Below are positions 1 through 10,520 of a stretch of 64,000 bases of DNA, one piece after another. Source of the stretch: Lactarius indigo (taxonomy: Eukaryota; Basidiomycota; Agaricomycetes; Russulales; Russulaceae); NCBI GenBank assembly GCA_025766275.1, contig JAFKAC010000022.1:558001-622000 (forward strand), written 5' to 3'. Numbering within the stretch: the first letter of the stretch is position 1; the number at the start of each line of letters is the position of its first letter. A program made the position numbers and the translations under genes. The notes under the pieces are model-generated. The model saw only the letters and a list, made by a program, of their open reading frames with translations, was not told where the DNA came from and did not search any database.

Positions 1-2218
1 TGTCCGTGTCGTAACCGACCCAATGCGCTTCAATACCGCGCACGTCGAGTTTTGAGCCAGTCCCAGAATGAACCCAGACGATTTGTCCCCATTCGGGGAC
101 ACCGGAGATGTTCGGTTTGTTGCCGTAGAGCATTTCGTAGGGCGTAGTGTTGTTGCCAAGAGCCCGAGTGGATGTGCGGTTCTTGAGCCAGACCACGAAT
201 TGGAGTGCTTCAGCCCAGAGAGTCTTGGGCAAGCCAGAGTGATGGAGAATAGCCCGCACACGTTCAAGGAGTCTGCAGTTAAGCGATTCCGCGACTCCGT
301 TGTGCTGCGGGGTGTCGTGGGTAGTAAGGCGAGGTTCGGTTCCTTCGTCCTGAAGGAAGCGAGTGAACTCGCGGCCGGTATACTCACCGCCGCGGTCCGA
401 TCTAAGTGCCTTGATCTTGGCGCCGTGCTGAGTGCGAGCCCAAGCTGCAAAGGCGCGATAAGAATCCAAGGTTTGATCTTTAGTATGCAAGATGTTGACA
501 CGAGTGAAGCGAGTGTGGTCATCGGTGAATGTGACATAGTATCAACGGCCCCCTAAGCTAGTGGTAGGCGAAGGTCCCCAGAGGTCAGAATGGATCTCCA
601 CTCCAAAGTGCCGAGCTGGAGGAGCCTCGCACTCAGCTCGAATAGCCTTCCGAGTGAGCTTAGCGTATTGACAAGAGTCACAGATGATAGGTGAACCGTC
701 GTCGATGAGTTGTACGCCTTCGATGGCGTTGTTGCGAATGAGTGAGCGAATAGCGTCGGCCGAGATGTGACCGAGGCGACGATGAAGGGTGTGGATGTCA
801 ACTTGCTCGATAGGAGAACCGACGCTAGCAACCAAGTAAGAGTGTTCGACCTTGTATAGGCCGTTAGAGCTAGCAGGAATGTTGCCTATGGTGTCGCCAG
901 ATCTATTCTTGATCTTGCAGAATTGTCGCTTGAAAGATACAGAGTACCCAGCTCCAGTAATGCGGCCGACAGAGACAATAGTAAGCGCCATTTCAGGCAC
1001 GTGGAGGGTGTCACGGAGCAGGACGGGAGTAGTGACGTTCCCGTTGGGGACGTCGATCTGTAAGTCCCCGGTACCTATTGCATAGAAAATATGTTTGTTA
1101 GCGGCGGTAATAGCGCGGGGAGGAATAGATCGATAGTTAATGAAACAATGATGGAAGGGTGACATATGCCGAGATGCCCCGGAGTCGTAGAGTTCGATCT
1201 CGATGGGGGGATGCTGGATAGGTGGCCCCACGCTGTACGCGGAGGCCTGTGGAGTGGGGGAAGTGGAGTCGTCGTCGATCTCCTCGATTGCAGCCCAAGC
1301 TTCGATGTCATTGCTGGCCGAGTTTGTGTTGTCGGAACGGTTGTTGTTCCTGTTCCTGTTGTTTCGGTTGTTATTGCCGTTGTGATTGTTACGATTGCCG
1401 TGATTGTCGCAATTGTCGCCTGAGTTGTTGTGATTGCTGTAGCTTGAGTTGTTGTCTCTTCGAGGCGGGCGTTGGCCCTCTTTGTTGCCTCCCTTGGCCC
1501 AACAATCGGATTTGAAATGGCCAAGCCTATGGCAGTTGTGGCATTCAACGTTGCGTTTGTTGCGTTTTTGTCCGTTGGCTAAGAAGGCCTCTTCTGGGCC
1601 ATTAGTCTTGCCTTTCTGGATGACGCGCCGATCGTACTGATCGGTAACCAATCGGATTACCCGATCGGGTGTGACTGATTCGTCCGCTTGATCGGCTGCT
1701 GAGTTGATGGAATTGATGAGGGACTCATAGGAGGGGGGGAGTGAGCCGAGGATGATGGACGCGAATTCATCGTCGGTCTTGGTGGCCCCCATGGAAGCGA
1801 GCTGCTCTCGCATATCTAAGAGATGAGTCAGATGAGCGCGAGCATCTTCATCTTTGCCTAGTTTAGTGCCTGAGAGTTTCCAGCCCAGGTCGACGGCGAT
1901 CATCTTCGATCTCTTCTGGAATATTTCCTTGACGGCGTCCCAGATATCTTTTGTGTTTGTCTTCGTCTTGATTCGGTTGAAGACGTAATCGGGTACTGAT
2001 GCCACGATCAAATTCTTGGCGGCGGCTTCTTCTGCGTCCCAGCGTTCCTGAGGGGGAACACTATTGATTGGCGTCCAAGTAGTGGGGACCGTGGTGCTGG
2101 TGAGATGTTCGGACCATCTTCGGTTATCGAACGCCCAGACCATGCGGTCTCTAAAGGTGACCCAGTTGGATCCGTCGGTGGCCAGTTTGACGATGGTAAG
2201 CTTGTAATCTTTGCTCAT
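1..2218 (-). pseudogene. copia gag-pol polyprotein, partial, one in-frame stop
   Basis: The start is taken at the ATG of MSKDYKL (2218), the first Met that puts the gag (UBN2-type) domain at the N-terminus; the frame is open further upstream into the LTR. Order: gag (about residues 1-190), an Asn/Arg-rich low-complexity tract, a CCHC knuckle (CHNCHRLGHFKSDC), a retropepsin-like motif DSGASRHM, the HHCC pre-integrase region (LHRRLGH...CDSCQYAK) and the integrase core. At 542-544 a TGA interrupts the frame exactly where copia integrases carry an aromatic-rich strand. The same frame then stays open to position 1 with integrase features (SDRGGEYTGREF; TPQHNGVAE). A C-to-T change in an Arg CGA codon would explain the stop. 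Function is proviral replication; this copy looks defective. Confidence 0.85.
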
Positions 2219-2304
2219 GATGACAAATACGATAAGCGAGGTTTCGGATAATGAAAAGGTACGCGCTGATGATTTTCTCGGTAATGTCGGATTTAAATTG
2301 CAGC

Positions 2305-2321
2305 GGCAGGGCCCATAACCT
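2305..2321 (-). other. primer-binding site matching the initiator tRNA-Met anticodon arm
   Basis: The minus strand reads AAGGTTATGGGCCCTG directly inside the LTR. This is the complement of the CAGGGCTCATAACC anticodon stem-loop of eukaryotic initiator tRNA-Met apart from one G-U-type difference. Drosophila copia and some fungal copia elements prime from such a cleaved half-tRNA rather than from the CCA end. The match is seen in the sequence; its use as primer is inferred. Confidence 0.6.
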
Positions 2322-2324
2322 TGG

Positions 2325-2738
2325 TGTAAAGGTCGGGCGATAGGGGCGATCCGGCTAAGTGTGCCGGTCAGGTGATAAGATCCGAAGGGCCGGTTCAATT
2401 GGCGACGAGAAAAGCACGGAGTCGAATAATGAGAGAGCACGAGCGAAGATGTACAAAGGTGAAGCAAGTTCGCTTTGGAGAGGAGTTCAAGAGGCACACA
2501 AGGGAATTTGGAGGGAGAACTAGATAATCATTTGGAGTACATATGAGCGCACTTTAATACAATGTAGATAAATTTTTAACAGAAACAAGAATAAAGTACA
2601 GTAAAGAGAACATAAATACGCACGGGCCTTTTGCAGGCATGAAACAGGGGAGTATGTGACGAAGCGGTGTTGAGAAATGTAGCTGAAAGGGGGAATGGCC
2701 CCTATGGAACTTGAGGTGTTTGAGTCGGAATGGTTACA
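2325..2738 (-). repeat. candidate 5' LTR of the copia element
   Basis: On the minus strand the segment would start TGTAACC and end CCTTTACA, giving short inverted ends (TGTAA...TTACA), about 414 bp. The inner end lies just outside the primer-binding site, as expected. The outer end is the weaker call: the partner LTR is outside the window, so neither LTR identity nor a target duplication can be checked. Confidence 0.4.
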
Positions 2739-2756
2739 GAGACGGTAGACCTTGAG

Positions 2757-2778
2757 CCGCCGCGCATTATCGCGGCGG
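2757..2778. repeat. perfect GC hairpin
   Basis: CCGCCGCG, a 6-nt spacer CATTAT, then CGCGGCGG: an 8-bp perfect inverted repeat just outside the copia LTR. No role can be assigned. The rest of 2739-3700 holds no gene I can support. Confidence 0.5.
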
Positions 2779-3724
2779 TGTTGTTTTTGGTGGGGTTCGA
2801 GTCGGCCGGGTCGAGCGTGCCGAAATGCAACAAGAACCTCCCAAACTGAACCCATAGTCCAATTTGGGGTTTGGTAAAAAGGGACACTAATTTGGAATGG
2901 TTCGAACTTTCCCATCACTAAGTCATTTGGACCCCTCCTCCTCCCAGAACAAGATTGCCTTTTATCCAAGCTTCTATCATGACTCTCGCTGTCAAGACCA
3001 GATTTTTCTTTTCGCCCGCGGTATAGCCAAGAAACATACGAGAGCTGTAGGTCGGACGCACGTAGACGCATCATATACACTCCCTCCAATAAAAATATAA
3101 AAAGAACGACGCACGCTACGGGAATGACTTCAGGTTTCACGCCAGCCGACCCACATTCCCCAGTAAACCACCAAACGAGTCCTCACCAACGCTCCATACT
3201 TGCTACCCTAACACGGACCACCTTTGCAAGAACTCCTGTGGGACGTCTTCGGCCCGCAACTCGACCACGATCACGGCAGGGCGGGTGGTGAACACAGTCC
3301 ACAACAAGCAGCACATCTGGCACATCAGCGCTGATCACGTCAACATTGTGCAGCATGGAGAAAGCCCATCGAGAGCTGTCATAGGAACAGCAGTGGATTC
3401 GTAGGGGGAGAGGTGAGTCTTGTGCAGAAGGGGTACGAGCGCGGGATGTCCACTGCAGTATGACTGCGCAGGAAAGGGGCTCAGTACGAGTGCAAAGAAT
3501 CCAGTTCCCACCCCTACACATCTCCAAAGGAAATAAGAAATCAGCGACACCCTTGGTACCCGAGCACGCAACTGAGTTTGAGGATGTGCGCCTGACCAAG
3601 CTTCCCATAGTCGAACAGATCACAGTGTCTCTCAGGGAAGTGTCGTTGTTGCAACACCAGAGATAGAAACTGGACACCGAAAAATCAAGTACATGGTGCA
3701 GCGGGGGCACCACGTCTATCGAAG

Positions 3725-4190
3725 TGAATCGCGGAGAAAGTGCTCTTTGAGAGTCACTAGTACCTTGCTGTCCATTTTAGGTTCGGTGTGGCGCCGCGAC
3801 GGGAGGGGACTGGCGCTTGGCGCAGGAAACAATATCTATGCAGAGGGATGGGGGGAGGCACGGAGTGCTTCTCGATCCAGGATGAGAGGTTTGCGTTTCA
3901 GAGACGAGGTCGGTGGGTGGGGGGGGCTCTCCCGGAGCAAGCTGATGAAGGTCGGAAAACATGAGGCCTCGTCGAGTTCATCACCTATCCGTGCAATTAC
4001 TGGGCGTGGCAGGCGGGCGAAAAAAAACGTGTTTTTGAACCGGTCGAGAGCTTGGGTGGAAAGATGCGGAGCACAAAAAAGAGGAACGAGCACGTGCCGC
4101 CTCGTACTGCGTTCATTCAAAGACCAACCGACGCTCCACGCCGCTGCTCCCTTGTTGCTCCCAAAGAGACCGAGTAGATTCCAAGTATGA
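3725..4190 (+). repeat. dispersed repeat, also in the ATPase pseudogenes at 44.9 and 51.7 kb
   Basis: Collinear, same-orientation similarity to about 44855-45290. Shared blocks include the GAGAGTCAC start, CTTCTCGATCC, GCTGATGAAGGTCG, ACTGGGCGT-GCAGGCGGGCG, GAGAGCTTGGG/AAGAGCTTGGG and GAGCACGTGCCG. In the pseudogene this sequence replaces a stretch of ATPase coding sequence, so it is not part of the ATPase. It lies just beyond the 3' end of NLR copy A. No terminal repeats or coding capacity are evident. It may be a non-autonomous element. Confidence 0.55.
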
Positions 4191-4272
4191 CCATACGAAA
4201 ACCCACAGAAGGGAACCCTATACTATCGCAATGACTTGACATACATTTATGGAGCAACATGTAGTACGCTAT

Positions 4273-7200
4273 CTATTGCCCACCATGCTCTGTCAACATC
4301 TGCTTAATCGCCCCTCTTGACGCGACCTGGAATGGGGTTTTTCCTTCATTGTCCTTGGCATCTGCACTCGCGCCATGGCCGAGCAGTAAGCGCACGATAT
4401 TTGTTTTTCCTTCGGATGACGCTACGTGCAATGGAGTCCACCCGTCTTTGTCTCCGGCATTTGTGTTCGCGTCGTGGTCAAGCAACAATCGCACGATCTC
4501 TGTTCCGCTAAAACTGGACGACGCCTCGTGTAATGGGGTCCTTCCATCCTCATTCATGGAGTCTACGTTCGCGCCACGGTCGAGCAGCAAGCGCACAATC
4601 TCTACCTTGCCTATGGATGATGCTAAGTGCAACGGGGTCCATCCGTCGATATCCGAGGCATTTGCGATTGCACCGTGGTCGAGCAGCAGGCGTACAATAT
4701 CTCTTTTCCCATCAAACCACGACGCCTCGTGCAATGGAGTCCTTCCGTCCTTCTTCTTAGCCTCCACGTTCGCGCCACGGTCAAGCAGCAGACGTACAGC
4801 CTCGAGCTTACCACAGCATGATGCTAGATGTAATGGCGTCGAGTACTCCTTATCTTGTGCGCTGATTTCCGCGCCATGTTCGAGTAGTAGCCGCGCGATC
4901 TCCATGTGACCATGAATCGATGCGCAGTGCAATGGAGTATAGCCTTGGATGTCCGCAGTGTTGACGGGTACGTTGTGCCCCAGTAGCATCCGAACAACCT
5001 CTAGGCATCCCGTTAATGCGGCTAAATGAATTGGAGTCAGAAGACTAATATCCCGGGAATTCGCATCTGCGCCATGGTCGAGTAGCCACTGCACGACATC
5101 GATACGTCCATCATACGACGCAGCATGTAGTAGAGTCCGATTTGATCGATCATTGGTAACATCCACGGCTGCGCCATGCCGGTGTAATAGCTCAGCCACA
5201 TCGAAGTGTCCCTTGTGCAATGCCGCTGCCAGTGGACTGTGATTGAAACCGCCCCTCGCGTTGACTTGCTCCGGATGCTCGACGATGATCTGCGCTGCCA
5301 GGTCATGAAGCCCAAGCAATGAAGCATAATACAGCGGAGATCCCCAAATTCGGAGGAGTTCTCCGAAGTTATACCAGAGATCGTCGATGTCGTACAACCG
5401 GAGCCACGCGAAAAAATGTAGTTTGGTTGAGTCAAAAAGAAGTCGGATCCCATCTTCTATGCGTGAAGACACTTTTCCGAATTGCGCATGCTCCACCCAA
5501 TGTTGACTGGCATATCTCGCTAACGGAAACCTTTCTTCGACATGCCTATTGCCGGCGCTGACGTCCAACTGGAGTAGTGTTCCCAAGCAAGCCTGCGCGA
5601 GAGTCGTGTGTGCGGAATCAGGAGTGATATGAAAGTACGAAGCGTCTCCTTTAGAAGTCGCAAGCCGGTCGGAAGTCAAGAATTCCTTCACCGAAAAATG
5701 CGTGAACTGAATGACCCGCGAATCGCCATCGTCGACTTCGGTGATCAGGCTCGAGCATGTAGATAGTACAGCTCGTTGTAGATCCTCCCACCGCCAGTCC
5801 TCCTTCAACTTCGGCGTCGCTCCTTCGGCCACTTCAAAGTCGAGCGCAAGTATTTCTGCCAACTCCTCAATACGCAGCGGCCGAGCGGCGGCGGTAAGAC
5901 ATTGGAACAAACGATGAGCATGGTCTCGGTTGGCCATCCCGATCTCCTTCAGCACCCGCTCATATGTCTCGTCCAATGATTTCGGCAATTCATTCAGCGT
6001 TCGCCGGATGCTTTGCGGAAGGCAATGTTGCAACACTTCCAGTTGACAGAAGACCCATCGGAACCTGTCATATAGTCAGCAACCGTCAGCAACCGTCATT
6101 GAACACGCTTACATTCCATCGGCTCTATCTGTGAGCGTCTCGATAACCAGCTCCTTATCTGTGTCCCTCCATCTCCTCATCGCCGTATCTGACTCCGCGT
6201 ACACAACAGATCGGATATAATCTTCGATGTCCTTTTTTTGTCCGCTTTCCTCCTGGATCGACACTGGTTGAAACGCTCGGGGCTCAAGCACGTCCCGGAT
6301 GTCGTTCTCCGGACGGCTGGTAATACATATATGGAAATCTGACAGCCGGAGGCCGATAAGGTCCTTTATGAGATCGAGCACCTGTTTGCGGTCGGGTGGA
6401 ATTCCAGAGGTGTTGGGGCATTCGTCTAGCGCATCCAAGATGATGTAGATTGGGCCGAGGCCAGGTAGCGTGAGCATCTCTTTAAGACACCCAATCAGCG
6501 TGCTGATGCTGGGCTTATGCGCGCCATCATCGTGTACCTTGTAAACACGGGAGAGTATGTCGGAACAGCTGTCGGAACGAGCGGACAGCTGTGTAAGAAG
6601 CGAGGGAAGTAAGTTGCGGATGTATTGTTTATCGGTGTCCTTGAAATCGAAATAGAAATACGCCATCGACGCCAGTCCAACCTCGCGCAACGCAGTGATG
6701 TCTTGAATGATTGCGGAGCTAGTTGGTAGTGTAAGTTGCTGAGGGGGAACGCGACAAATGACAACGAACCAAAGGATACTCTTCCCTGAGCCGGCTACCA
6801 TCATGTGACGCGATCAGGATCTGGGAATATGTAAAGGGATAGAAGCGCGCACGTTTGCCGTGGATCCACAATAGGGATGTGGTCGACTTGGACTTCCATT
6901 CGATGAATGTACTTCCTTGGAAGAACCATGTTGCGGTGCCTTGATGTTGAATGGCGGATGCGAAGTTTTGATTAGTGGATGGGTCTGGCGGAGACAGCCA
7001 CGCCCGGTTCTTCGCTCGTATATGGCTCCCTGCAGTGGGATTTCAGTCAGCAAGCAAAAGTAGTGGGGCTAAAGGACCACGAACGCTCTTCTTCATCCAT
7101 ATAGTTTGCTGCCTGTTGTACTAGAGCGTTCGTTTCCAATGTCGTCGCTTCGATTACCTCGCCATCTAGCCGTATATGAGTTTACATTTGTCAGTAGTTA

Positions 7201-8103
7201 ACGTGATGAACGCACCTTCAACAGCCAGGTTGACGTTGTCACCGACGCCCTGTACTTGCTCGCCGACGGCTTGTATCCCATCCTTGACGTCGTGGGCGAC
7301 TTTCAGGACTTGCACAATTGCCATCTGAACCCCCTGCTGCGTCAATCTATCCAGTCTGACCAACGCATCCTCGACATCCCTCCTTCCGATCAATTTCGTT
7401 AGATATTTCTCTGAATACCCATCAGCGACGGGTAACGTAGCAGCAGGGATCGACTTACTCGCTCGTCCCAGCTTCATCTCCTTCGTCACAATCCCAAAAA
7501 TTTCAAGAACCTCGACCATTATCTTCACGTTGATATCCTTCATTACCTCCGTCATCGGCACCGCACTATACTCCTCGAGTCGTCTGAAGAAGCTTTCGAT
7601 CCGCTCGAAGATATTGAAGAGCGTATCTTGGCTCGCAACGACATCTTTTGCCGCCTGTGTGGGTTCGGTATCAGGACAGTTCGAGCAAGCGAGGTCCAGG
7701 ATAATAGCTACCAGGAGAAGAACTCCAGCACCGTCGAAGATGACTTTCGCCGGTGAAAACACCTGACGATATGATATCAGAGGGTAGATCGTAGAAGGAT
7801 CGTCGGAATGACGCTCACCAATCCGACGCCCTCCCCAAGCGCTGTGGAACAAGCATATAGGACATTGACAGTTGGATTCAACCATCTCGTCAACCTGTCA
7901 TCGCCGGATGTAGATTGTTGAAACTGTTGAACTTGAGTGCGGAGGATGGCCAGGATGTCAGTGGGGGAGTTGCAGGCCTCCAACTGGGCCATCAACGGAT
8001 GTGCGAGAAGGTCTTTCTTCGTCTTCTTTCTATAAGTGTCCAGAGAAGCACAGAAGATGGCCTGTAAATTGGAAGAAGAGGCTGTCAGAGGCGTCTGAGA
8101 CAT
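4273..8103 (-). CDS. NLR-like receptor, Goodbye-NACHT-ankyrin (copy A)
   Basis: Nine exons by splice motifs: 8103-7819, 7762-7712, then a 196-nt exon, 7410-7216, 7165-7085, 7029-6853, 6794-6770, 6718-6113, 6064-4273; they sum to 1,135 codons plus stop. The N-terminus (ATG of MSQTPLT) is a fungal STAND Goodbye domain, including the KKTKKDLLAHP and GEGVGL-VFSPAKV stretches. Then comes a NACHT-type NTPase: P-loop GKPGSGKS, rebuilt only after splicing across a 25-nt exon, and Walker B YIILDALDEC. A winged-helix-like region (DETYERVLKEIG, EELAEILALDF) is followed by about 11 ankyrin repeats (TPLHxAS...VRLLLDxGA). It is inferred to be a ligand-sensing receptor for non-self or allorecognition. Exons 4 and 5 are each 7 codons longer than in copies B and C, and it has two more ankyrin repeats. 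The frame is fully open. Confidence 0.88.
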
Positions 8104-8742
8104 GGCAAGAGCAGCGAGGAGATAGGTCTGGAGGTACTGCGACGATACTGGGAGTCTGGGGCTGAGGGTGGGAAGCAGGTGAGTGGGAGCCCCCCGAATG
8201 GTTTGGCACAAGGTTTGGCAGGTAACGCCGGGACAAGGCCATCTCGTAAACAGGCCAGCAACGGTTTCAAATGCAGTGGTACAGGGTCATCCTTTTCGCT
8301 GGCCACCTCTGAGAGAAACTGAGTGCAGTAACTGGTTCCATGGTTCTAGATCAGGGTAGACAGGCGTGGTGACCGGGATTTCGGGGTATCGGGATACGGC
8401 CTGGTTGCGCTTACGGCTGATCGCAGATAGTCACGTGTTCGCGTTGTCCCTATTATAGTTGAACAAACAGGACGGCATCCGCACCCCTCTGGGAAACTTC
8501 GTACTTGCACCCAGTTTTTAGGCCGCCTATGCGGTCTGCCAACTGAGATAACTACCTATTATTTATACACGAGAGCTATTACACTTCGACCTTTGTTTCC
8601 CTCTACCTCGTGCCGGTCCGGTCCCCTTCCTGTCCGGTGCCACACCAACCTTGAAGCGGAGAGCAGAGCAGTGACACTCAAGATGGTACACGACATTTGA
8701 TGTGTCCCCACCGTTTCCCAGCGTGTCAGGCGCCGCCTCCCC
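8104..8742. other. 5' flank of NLR A and spacer to the next gene
   Basis: The ~150 bases upstream of the copy A start resemble the leaders of copies B-D (GCGTTACCTG, then a cluster before the ATG reading CTCGCTGCTCTTGCC versus CTCATTGCTGTTACC). The rest, to 8742, shows no gene. Confidence 0.5.
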
Positions 8743-9821
8743 TCAGAATTCCCCGTGCATCTTCCCTGATCGAGTAGCGACGGTCATGCGGAAGCGCTGT
8801 AGCGCCGCCGCGTCAGCCACGTAATGTGACTCGAGGATGAGATCTTTCCAGGAAGACCGGGGTCCGGTCTATCGACACTCCACAGATCGATATCCAATGC
8901 GACGAGGGCGGTGAGCTCTGCTGAAAAGCGGTCCCAGATGCGGTCCCAACCGCTAGGTCCGGGCCTCGACCCCTCATCCCGGGCGAGGGTGGTGGATAGG
9001 GATTGGAAGTTAAAGAAGGGCGGGTCGACAGGGGCGGGCAGGAAGCAGTCGGAGACCTCAAGTCGCGCGAGGGTGGCGGCGTGCTGCAGGACGAAAGGCT
9101 CAGCTCCGACAGACGGGCGGAAAATGTTTCCGCGGAGGGAGAGCGAGCAGAGGTGCGGCAAGTGTAGCTCGGCGAGGGAGAACCAGGATGAAGCGCGAAC
9201 AGGTGTTTGGCTGTGCAGGGTGAGCTCCATGAGTGTGTGCTGCGTCGGGGCGAGAATCATGCGAGGGTAGATGGTACCCCAGAAGTGGTCCTAGCGGGCG
9301 AGAAACATATTTTCTCCTCGGTTGGGGATCGTGGGGTCTGTGAGCACGGACAGCAGGAGGCACCGCAGGGTCGTCTGGACGGTCTGGGACGACGGAGATT
9401 CGAATGAGGAAAAATTACCAGACACGCAGGCTGTTCAGGGAAAGGGGCGTCAGGTTGGGTTGTGCACGGACGTTGAAGCTGGCTGCAAGAGCGCCAAAGA
9501 TCGATGCCTGGACAGCGACGGGACCCCAATCCCCGTGATCGAGATGGGGATCATATCCTGGGTAGAACGTCAATTGGACGGTCTCGAGCCGGGGCAGCTT
9601 GTGGACACGAGAGAGTGAACTGGCCAATTCGTGGAGGGCGTCAGCTCTGACTGGCGTGACCCGCCACCGCAGGTACACAGAGTCAAGTTGTGATTTCGTT
9701 TATGGAACGATAAAGGGAAAAGACGCACCAAGCTGTAGCGACCTTCCCTCCCTATCAATACCTGTGTTAAGATAAGCAATCGCCCTGACATGAGCCGCGA
9801 TACCCGGGACGTCGAGGAGCT

Positions 9822-9850
9822 GTACTAGGTTTCTGATACTAGATTTCTGA
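9822..9850. repeat. 14-bp tandem duplication in the F-box-like gene
   Basis: GTACTAGGTTTCTG followed by ATACTAGATTTCTG. The 10-bp and 14-bp insertions total 24, so the reading frame is regained after this point. Confidence 0.6.
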
Positions 9851-9966
9851 AGCTGCCTCTGGTGGCGATCACACGAAACACAAAGGGCGTGGCAACGGCG
9901 CAGAAAGTGCGGCAGGCAGTCCGCATGTGGCGTAAGTCGCGGACGTCCTCGACTTCGAAAATGGCG

Positions 9967-9986
9967 GTTAGAATTCGTTAGAATCT
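9967..9986. repeat. 10-bp tandem duplication in the F-box-like gene
   Basis: GTTAGAATTC followed by GTTAGAATCT. Removing one copy restores the family-like frame downstream. Confidence 0.6.
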
Positions 9987-10041
9987 CGAAAGGGAGGCGG
10001 GGCCATTCACCGGAACTGGGAATAGCTTCGCTTATTCCCAT

Positions 10042-10520
10042 CGGAGGCGGCCATCGATGCGGGATCAGAAAGCGGGACCAAACTGGTCCGACTGATCATG
10101 ATCATCGATCATCGGAAGGATTTCTAAACTGAAAGGATAGAGTCCGAGTCGAATAATCCTGGGATGCGTGCGACAGTCTCCCTATCGTCGAGAACTGCTC
10201 TAGATCATGTAATCGAAAGAACCCAAGTCTGCTCCTTACTGTTTGCATCTGTCGCTCCTCAAACTTCATATCTGGTGGTTCCGGAGCCGTGACATACGCC
10301 GGTCTACTGTACCCGGAAGAATGTCAGAGAACTAGCGGATAGCGACGGCAGCGCGAGGCTGCGAACACTTCTGCATGATGGTATATTTATTAGTGTACAA
10401 CAATGGAATAAATGTTCTGGAGTAGGACGCGTGTGGACATAATACAATGAGACGAGGGAAGCGTGAAAAGATCAAAAAAAAGAGAGAGAGATGTAATAGG
10501 TAGTCCGTCATCAAGTAGGT
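10042..10520. other. intergenic, no feature seen
   Basis: Upstream of the F-box-like gene and downstream of the DUF6535 gene. AT-rich near 10370-10500; no coding signal that I can support. Confidence 0.5.

Larger units (their letters stand above)
1..2738 (-). mobile_element. Ty1/copia LTR retrotransposon, 5' part (runs off left edge)
   Basis: Read on the minus strand the order is a candidate 5' LTR, a primer-binding site, then a gag-pol frame with gag, zinc knuckle, protease, pre-integrase zinc finger and integrase. Integrase directly after protease is the copia order (in gypsy elements it follows reverse transcriptase). Reverse transcriptase, RNase H and the 3' LTR would lie beyond position 1. 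One in-frame stop in integrase suggests this copy is not autonomous. The outer LTR end is inferred; the coding identification is firm. Confidence 0.85.
8743..10041 (-). pseudogene. F-box/LRR-like hypothetical protein gene, frame-damaged
   Basis: It resembles a large family of Agaricomycete F-box-like proteins I recognise only by pattern: an N-terminal LPFEIL motif, AAHVRAIAYLNT, HELASSLSRVHKLP, then leucine-rich stretches (LAELHLPHLCSLSLRG, LARLEVSDCFLP) and GWDRIWDRF. Suggested exons are 10041-9730, 9650-9419 and 9290-8743 with GT-AG introns. Three places break the expected frame. A 10-bp tandem duplication (9967-9986) and a 14-bp tandem duplication (9822-9850) shift it out and back in. Near 8830 the family-like C-terminus (ADAAALQRFRMTVATRSG, ending 8743) sits in a different frame. 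If expressed, it would carry a scrambled ~40-residue segment. Confidence 0.55.

Noticed and set aside
68..556. 162-codon plus-strand open frame at the left edge
   Set aside because: Antisense shadow of the copia integrase region.
3183..3713. 176-codon minus-strand open frame
   Set aside because: Cys/Arg/Ser-rich composition without domain or intron logic; overlaps the repeat boundary.
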